A program made the translations under genes and the position numbers. The notes under the pieces were generated by a model. The model ran no database searches. It was given only the letters and a program-made list of their open reading frames with translations, and was not told the origin of the DNA. DNA of 59,191 bases, from contig JABDHI010000009.1 of assembly GCA_013285655.1 (NCBI GenBank), positions 1 through 59,191 on the forward strand. The letters run 5' to 3'. This document shows positions 54,283 to 59,191 of the stretch, piece by piece (position 1 is the stretch's first letter; each line of letters opens with the position of its first letter). Source of the DNA: Bacteroidota bacterium. GTDB lineage: Bacteria > Bacteroidota > Bacteroidia > JABEUT01.

Positions 54283-57264
54283 TTGCTCAGAGGGAATATT
54301 ATAGCTAAGTTAAAGGGTGCCAGTACATTTACCCGTTGGTTAACGGCGTATTTTGTGTTGCTATTACCTCTGCTTGCTTTCTCTCAGCAGGGCACTATTC
54401 GCGTATATGGAAACATTACAGAAAATAACAAGAAATTACCCGGTGCAATTGTATCATTATATGCTAACGGCAGTCCTCTGACTTCAGTAACATCCGTAAA
54501 CGGAAAATACGAGCTAAGTCTTGAGCTGGGTGTAGATTACATGGTTACTTATACCAAGCCCGGCTTTATTACCAAGCGCATCGAGTTTAATACCAAAAAT
54601 GTTCCAGCCGATAGGGCCAAGAACCCATTCTCAGATTTCCCGATAGATATAGATCTTTTCCCGGAAGTACCCGGAACAGATATTGATAAGGTATTAATGC
54701 AACCTATTGGCAAAATTGCGTACGATAACACCTACGATAAAGTAGGAGATTTTGTATCGGACGATGCCTATCACCAATCGATACAAGGATTATTAGATAA
54801 GATTGAAGCAGCCCGTAAGGATGCTGAATCGAAGGCGAAAGAAATTGATGCGCAATACAAAAAAGCAATATCAAAAGCTGACGGCGAATACCAGTCGAAA
54901 GATTATGACAATGCAGTTGCGGACTATCAGGCAGCTTCGGCATTAAAACCAGGAGAACAATATCCGAAGGACCAGATTGCCACTATTGCAAAAAATAAGC
55001 AGCAAGCAGCATCAGATGCCCAGGCAGCACAAGCTAAGAAAGCGGCAGATGCGAAGGCAGCGGCAGATGCTGCATTAAAAGCTAAACAGCAACATCAAGC
55101 AGACTCGATTGCTAACGCTAAGAAAGCTGCTGATGCAAAAGCAGCAGCAGACGCAGCAGCGTTAAAAGCCAAGCAACAACATCAAGCAGATTCGATTGCG
55201 AATGCAAAGAAAGCTGCAGATGCGAAAGCGGCGGCGGATGCAGCACTTAAAGCTAAGCAACAGCACCAGGCAGATTCAATTGCAAATGCTAAAAAAGCTG
55301 CAGATGCGAAAGCGGCAGCAGATGCGGCACTTAAAGCTAAGCAACAACATCAGGCAGATTCAATTGCAAATGCTAAAAAAGCTGCAGATGCGAAAGCGGC
55401 AGCAGATGCAGCACTTAAAGCTAAGCAACAACATCAGGCAGATTCAATTGCTAATGCAAAGAAAGCTGCAGATGCTAAAGCAGCAGCCGATGCAGCACTA
55501 AAAGTAAAACAACAACATCAGGCCGACTCAATTGCCAACGCGAAGAAAGCAGCGGACGCGAAGGCCACAGCAGATGCAGCACTGAAAGCCAAACAACAAC
55601 ATCAAGCTGACTCAATTGCTAATGCAAAGAAAGCAGCCGATGCCGCATTAAAAACAAAACAACAACACGATGCAGATTCTATTGCTAATGCTAAAAAGGC
55701 TGCGGCAGAAGATGCGTTAAAATCTAAAAAGCAACATATAGCCGACTCCATAGCAAATGCAAAAAAGATGGCAGACTCAAGGGCAGCAGCAGATGCAGCA
55801 TTGAAAGCTAAACAGCAGCATGATGCAGACTCTATTGCGAATGCGAAGAAAGCTTCAGCAGATGAGGCTTTGAAATCGAAAAAACAACACACAGCCGATT
55901 CGATTGCAGCAGCAAAAAAAGCTGCAACCGATGCAGCATTAAAGGCTACACAACAACATCAAGCCGATTCGATTGCCAATGCCAAGAAAGCGGGTGATGC
56001 TAAGGCGGCCGCAGAAGTTGCACTTAAAGCTAAACATCAGCATGAAGCCGATTCGATTGCAGCAGCTAAAAAAGCGGCGGCTAACGATGCTCTAAAATCA
56101 AAGAAACAAAGAATAGCAGATTCTATTGCGAATGCTAAGAAAGCTGCTGATGCAAAAGCGTTGGCGGATGCTGCTTTGAAAGCTAAACAGAAACATGAAG
56201 CGGACTCAATTGCAGCGGCAAAAAAAGCAGCAAGTGAAGCGGCATTAAAATCTAAAAAACAAAGAGCTTCTGACTCTATAGCTGCTGCCAAAAAGGCGAT
56301 GGCAGATGCCGCATTAAAAGCTAAACAACAACATCAGGCCGATTCGATTGCAGCAGCTAAAAAAGCATTATCAGATGCTGCAGCATTAAAAGCTCAACAA
56401 AAGCGGACGGCTGATTCGATTGCAGCAGCTAAAAAGGCCGCGGCCGCGAATGCCCTATCATTAGCAGCGAAAAAGGCACAGCAAACCAAGTACGATTCAC
56501 TGATTAAAATTGCCGACGGAGCATTTGACAGAAAAGTGCTTGGTAAAGCAAAGCTTGCCTATATCAATGCATCAAAAGTAAAACCTGATGAACAATATCC
56601 GCAGGATCAAATTGCCCTAATTGATAAAAACCTGGCTGCTGCTAAAGCGCTTGCCTTGCAAAAAGCCCAGGACACAAAATATGATTCGTTGATAAAAATT
56701 GCGGATGCAGCATTTAAAGCCAAGAAATGGGATGATGCTAAATCGGCTTATACAGGTGCAGGTAATGTTAAACCCGATCAGAAATACCCGAAGGACCAGC
56801 TTGCTGCAATTACCCGTATGAATGTATCCACTACTCCACCCCATCAGGTTAGTGCAGCTTACACTGTTGCTATTAATAAGGCCACACAATTATACGTAAC
56901 TAAGAATTACAAGGATGCCTTAACTGCATACCAACAAGCCTCAGCATTAGAACCGGGAGAAAATTTGCCCAAGGATCAGATAGCTAAGATAAAAGATATA
57001 CTTGCCACTCAGGCGGCTAACAATCAGGCACCTGCTGACACTTCTAATGTAAAAGATTCTATTGCAATGAAATATCCACAAGGAACAACTGAAGAGCACA
57101 TAGATGAACCCGGCTGCGAAGTAACCAGGCGTATTGTGGTTAAGGGTAACCATGGGTGGATTTATACACGTAAAGTATGGAGCTGGGGCCAAACCTATTA
57201 CTTTAAAGGGTTACAGCCTATTACCGAAAGCGCCTGGAATTTAGATACCCAAACCTCGAATTAA
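54283..57264 (+). CDS. Exported protein with long Ala/Lys/Asp repeat stalk and TPR-like units
   Basis: No ATG fits; TTG at 54283 leads into the signal peptide (WLTAYFVLLLPLLAFSQ) and gives about 993 residues. The frame opens 66 bases earlier, so the start is uncertain. After the signal comes a carboxypeptidase-regulatory-like domain (about 40-115; GNITENNKKLPGAIVSLYAN). One TPR-like unit follows (about 192-236; ALKPGEQYPKDQI). Then comes a stalk of about 18 degenerate repeats (about 273-735; ADSIANAKKAADAKAAAD). Three more TPR-like units (about 737, 800 and 860 onward) share the P-x-x-x-x-P-x-DQI end. A conserved-looking C-terminal module closes it (GCEVTRRIVVKGNHGWIYTR). The stalk should form a long helix or coiled coil. 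Function unknown; an envelope-spanning role is inferred. Confidence 0.78.
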   Translation: MLRGNIIAKLKGASTFTRWLTAYFVLLLPLLAFSQQGTIRVYGNITENNKKLPGAIVSLYANGSPLTSVTSVNGKYELSLELGVDYMVTYTKPGFITKRIEFNTKNVPADRAKNPFSDFPIDIDLFPEVPGTDIDKVLMQPIGKIAYDNTYDKVGDFVSDDAYHQSIQGLLDKIEAARKDAESKAKEIDAQYKKAISKADGEYQSKDYDNAVADYQAASALKPGEQYPKDQIATIAKNKQQAASDAQAAQAKKAADAKAAADAALKAKQQHQADSIANAKKAADAKAAADAAALKAKQQHQADSIANAKKAADAKAAADAALKAKQQHQADSIANAKKAADAKAAADAALKAKQQHQADSIANAKKAADAKAAADAALKAKQQHQADSIANAKKAADAKAAADAALKVKQQHQADSIANAKKAADAKATADAALKAKQQHQADSIANAKKAADAALKTKQQHDADSIANAKKAAAEDALKSKKQHIADSIANAKKMADSRAAADAALKAKQQHDADSIANAKKASADEALKSKKQHTADSIAAAKKAATDAALKATQQHQADSIANAKKAGDAKAAAEVALKAKHQHEADSIAAAKKAAANDALKSKKQRIADSIANAKKAADAKALADAALKAKQKHEADSIAAAKKAASEAALKSKKQRASDSIAAAKKAMADAALKAKQQHQADSIAAAKKALSDAAALKAQQKRTADSIAAAKKAAAANALSLAAKKAQQTKYDSLIKIADGAFDRKVLGKAKLAYINASKVKPDEQYPQDQIALIDKNLAAAKALALQKAQDTKYDSLIKIADAAFKAKKWDDAKSAYTGAGNVKPDQKYPKDQLAAITRMNVSTTPPHQVSAAYTVAINKATQLYVTKNYKDALTAYQQASALEPGENLPKDQIAKIKDILATQAANNQAPADTSNVKDSIAMKYPQGTTEEHIDEPGCEVTRRIVVKGNHGWIYTRKVWSWGQTYYFKGLQPITESAWNLDTQTSN
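55099..56487 (+). repeat. In-frame tandem repeat, mostly 84- and 69-base units
   Basis: About 18 units each begin with a codon run for A/S-D-S-I-A. The first six are 28-29 codons and nearly identical in protein. Later ones alternate between 22-24 and 28 codons and are more diverged. Codon-level differences between the early copies show that expansion was not brand new, but it is recent relative to the rest. Confidence 0.85.
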
Positions 57265-57317
57265 TGGGTTTTATAGCCAATAATAGGCTAAAATGATAGG
57301 TATATTAAATAATTTAC

Positions 57318-57325
57318 TACCTTTG
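57318..57325 (+). promoter_or_regulatory. -7 promoter box of efp-rpsT
   Basis: TACCTTTG, exact TAnnTTTG, 26 bases before the efp ATG at 57352. Confidence 0.55.
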
Positions 57326-57351
57326 CACCCCTTAAAAATTATTGTTAGAGA

Positions 57352-57918
57352 ATGGCAACAACAGGAGATATAGGCGTAGGAACAGTGATCCGTTTTAACG
57401 GAGAGCTATGCTCTATTATTGAATACCAACACCGCACACCGGGTAACCTCAGGGCTTTTTACCAAGCTAAAATGAGGAACTTAAAGAACGGTAAGTTGGT
57501 TGAAAACCGCTTCAGGTCTGGCGAAAGCGTAGAAACTGTGCGTGTAGAATACAAACAATTACAATACATTTTCCAGGAGAACGATTTTATCGTTTGCATG
57601 GATAATGAAACATACGAACAAGTTCACGTGCCTGCAATACTATTCGGTAAAGGATCACAATTCCTGAAAGAAGGTATGGAGGTGAAAGTAGCTTTTGAAG
57701 GCGACACCCCTATTATTGCAGAACCACCGGTATTTGTAGAACTTGAAGTTACTTATTCTGAACCTGGCGTAAAAGGAGACACTGCCACCAACACCTTAAA
57801 ACCATCTACGGTTGAAACTGGTGCTGAAGTATATGTACCGCTTTTTGTAAACACTGGCGATAAAATAAGGATAGACACCCGCACTGGGGAATATTGCGAA
57901 CGCGTAAAACAATCTTAA
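57352..57918 (+). CDS. efp: Elongation factor P
   Basis: This 188-residue protein has three beta-barrel domains. The C-terminal signature is FVNTGDKIRIDTRTGEYCER. EF-P enters the ribosomal E site and rescues stalls at consecutive prolines. The domain I tip loop reads RTPGNLRAF, so the residue aligned with the modified Lys34 of E. coli is Asn32. No lysine or arginine is available at that position for EpmA or rhamnose modification. It heads a two-gene unit with rpsT. Confidence 0.96.
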   Translation: MATTGDIGVGTVIRFNGELCSIIEYQHRTPGNLRAFYQAKMRNLKNGKLVENRFRSGESVETVRVEYKQLQYIFQENDFIVCMDNETYEQVHVPAILFGKGSQFLKEGMEVKVAFEGDTPIIAEPPVFVELEVTYSEPGVKGDTATNTLKPSTVETGAEVYVPLFVNTGDKIRIDTRTGEYCERVKQS

Positions 57919-57930
57919 TCAACCAATAAC

Positions 57931-58188
57931 ATGGCAAATCACAAATCATCAATCAAACGTATCCGTTCTAATGAAGCTAAAAGGTTACGTAATCGTTACC
58001 AGGCTAAAACTGTTCGTACTCTTGTAAAAGAAGTAAGGAGCACCGAAACCAAAGCGGAAATGAACAAAGACCTTCCAAAGGTTTTAGGTTCAATTGATAA
58101 GCTCGCTAAGAAGAACATATTCCACAAGAATAAAGCTTCTAACCTTAAGTCGAAGCTGATGAAGAAAGCTAATAAGCTTGCTAAGTAA
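57931..58188 (+). CDS. rpsT: 30S ribosomal protein S20
   Basis: This 85-residue, highly basic, all-helical protein starts [20 protein letters not shown] and ends in Lys-rich [11 protein letters not shown], as expected for S20. It binds 16S rRNA early in small-subunit assembly. It begins 12 bases after efp. A terminator hairpin follows at 58215-58238. Confidence 0.97.
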   Translation: MANHKSSIKRIRSNEAKRLRNRYQAKTVRTLVKEVRSTETKAEMNKDLPKVLGSIDKLAKKNIFHKNKASNLKSKLMKKANKLAK

Positions 58189-58214
58189 TTAGTAAACTTA
58201 TTACCCAATACACC

Positions 58215-58238
58215 AAGTCCCATAGTAATATGGGACTT
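58215..58238. terminator. Terminator between rpsT and obg
   Basis: AAGTCCCATA pairs with TATGGGACTT around GTAA, followed by T-rich bases on the plus strand. It lies between convergent genes and may act for both. Confidence 0.75.
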
Positions 58239-58241
58239 TTT

Positions 58242-59191
58242 CTATTTAATAGGGTAGTTGTTCAGGTTCTTCCAAATGGTATCTACCAGCAAGGCCAACC
58301 CTTGGCGGTTAAGCGATGAGAAGAAAACAACGGGTATGTTCTTTAATATCTTCTTGCCCTTCTTCATTAAGTCTTTTTCAAGTTCTTCCTGAAGTTCTTT
58401 ATCAGTCATATCGCATTTCGATACTGCCAATATCCTTCGCTTATCTAATAATGCCGGGTTGAATTTTCCAAGCTCTGATAACAGGGTATTATATTCTCCT
58501 AATATATCAGGTGCATCGCAGGATACTATAAATAGCAATAAAGAGTTCCGTTCAATATGTCGTAAAAATCGCAGACCAAGTCCTTTGCCCTCACTTGCTC
58601 CTTCAATAATACCAGGTATATCGGCCATTACAAAAGAGTAGTTATCATATGCCTTTACTATACCGAGGTTAGGTACTAAAGTTGTAAAAGGGTAATTCGC
58701 AATTTCGGGTTTAGCGGCAGATACTACCGATAGCAATGTTGATTTACCTGCATTGGGGAAACCAACCAATCCTACGTCGGCCAATATTTTTAATTCAAGT
58801 ATTTTCCAAAGGGTAAAGCCCGGTTCACCCGGTTGTGCATAATGGGGGTTTTGTTGGGTAGGGCTTTTAAAGTGATTATTCCCCATACCACCGCGGCCAC
58901 CCTTTACCAAAATACGTTCTTCTCCGTCTTCTGTAATTTCAAAATCTACTTTGCCTGTTACTTCATCCCTGGCAATAGTGCCAATAGGCACTTCTAATAT
59001 TTCATCCTTTCCGTTAGCTCCTGTCATTAACTGGTACGAACCCGGATCGCCATCGGTTGCTATAATGTGCTTTCGGTATTTTAAATGCACAAGTGTCCAT
59101 AACTGCTTGTTACCCTTTAAAATTATATGTCCGCCTCTTCCGCCATCGCCACCATCAGGCCCGCCTTTCGATACCATTTTATCGCGGTAAA
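58242..59191 (-). CDS. obg: GTPase Obg, 5' end cut by window edge
   Basis: The frame stays open to the right edge of the window. The residues before the internal Met at 59177 read YRDK, matching the Obg N-domain, so the true start is about 25 codons outside. The Gly-rich Obg fold (SKGGPDGGDGGRGGHIILKG) and the G domain (GFPNAGKSTLLS, DIPGIIEGASEGKGLGLRFL, SKCD) are clear. Obg is an essential ribosome-assembly and stress GTPase. No C-terminal OCT extension is present, since it ends NNLNNYPIK-like shortly after the G domain. Confidence 0.96.
   Translation of the reverse strand, partial: YRDKMVSKGGPDGGDGGRGGHIILKGNKQLWTLVHLKYRKHIIATDGDPGSYQLMTGANGKDEILEVPIGTIARDEVTGKVDFEITEDGEERILVKGGRGGMGNNHFKSPTQQNPHYAQPGEPGFTLWKILELKILADVGLVGFPNAGKSTLLSVVSAAKPEIANYPFTTLVPNLGIVKAYDNYSFVMADIPGIIEGASEGKGLGLRFLRHIERNSLLLFIVSCDAPDILGEYNTLLSELGKFNPALLDKRRILAVSKCDMTDKELQEELEKDLMKKGKKILKNIPVVFFSSLNRQGLALLVDTIWKNLNNYPIK

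Noticed and set aside
55602-56291. Minus-strand open frames across the stalk repeat (Ala/Phe/Ser-rich)
   Set aside because: They are mirror frames produced by the biased repeat composition; they have no start signals and their borders follow the repeat units.
55099-56487. CRISPR-like repeat array
   Set aside because: The repeats are contiguous, in frame and part of a coding sequence, with no unique spacers.

Overview
The window is a stretch of chromosome from a member of the Bacteroidota. This rests on several signs: TAnnTTTG promoter boxes (the -7 element of this phylum), almost no Shine-Dalgarno sequences, type IX secretion components (PorW/SprE-like lipoprotein, GldC) with a T9SS-tagged cargo protein, a BT_3928-type protein next to tpiA, and a TonB receptor with a carboxypeptidase-regulatory-like N-domain. 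Order or family cannot be fixed by reading; a free-living Chitinophagia/Sphingobacteriia-like organism would fit. I see no rRNA, tRNA, CRISPR array, insertion sequence or prophage. No gene-free stretch exceeds 300 bases.

Layout. 1-3.3 kb: truncated HU gene, then a Cys-rich small protein and a TonB receptor, a possible metal-uptake pair. 3.4-6.6 kb: ung, a tandem-repeat periplasmic protein and an acyl-CoA carboxyltransferase. 6.66-8.39 kb: one AT-rich gene with a C-terminal PD-(D/E)XK nuclease domain, the best candidate for an undescribed (defence-like) system. 8.5-11.1 kb: PorW/SprE-like T9SS lipoprotein. 11.2-15.9 kb: the lipid operon yceD-rpmF-plsX-fabH-accB-accC. 15.9-24.4 kb: M13 peptidase, a small membrane protein, a bioB-acyltransferase-YdeI cluster on the minus strand, two paralogous secreted proteins and a T9SS-tagged phosphoesterase. 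24.4-28.2 kb: trmD, a DinB-like protein, a polyprenol-phosphate mannosyltransferase-like enzyme, dihydroorotase and gldC. 28.4-39.5 kb: a tightly packed plus-strand run of DUF1599, BT_3928-like, ABC permease, tpiA, a 1493-residue unknown protein and an Asp-box beta-propeller protein. 39.7-51.1 kb: mixed housekeeping genes (ABC ATPase, methyltransferase, isoaspartyl peptidase, folC, M3 peptidase, outer-membrane barrel, fabG, a VWA-like membrane protein, a Sua5-family gene, nnr). 51.3-59.2 kb: TPR lipoprotein, FAD oxidoreductase, a protein with a long repeat stalk, efp, rpsT and truncated obg.

How the genes connect. AccB, AccC, PlsX, FabH and FabG cover initiation and elongation of fatty-acid and phospholipid synthesis. 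BioB makes the biotin needed by AccB, and AccBC may also serve the orphan carboxyltransferase at 5.1 kb. Translation is represented by L32, S20, EF-P, TrmD, the Sua5-family protein and Obg. PorW, GldC and the tagged phosphoesterase belong to the type IX export route. Intergenic DNA is rich in short hairpins and dispersed repeat-like sequences rather than genes.
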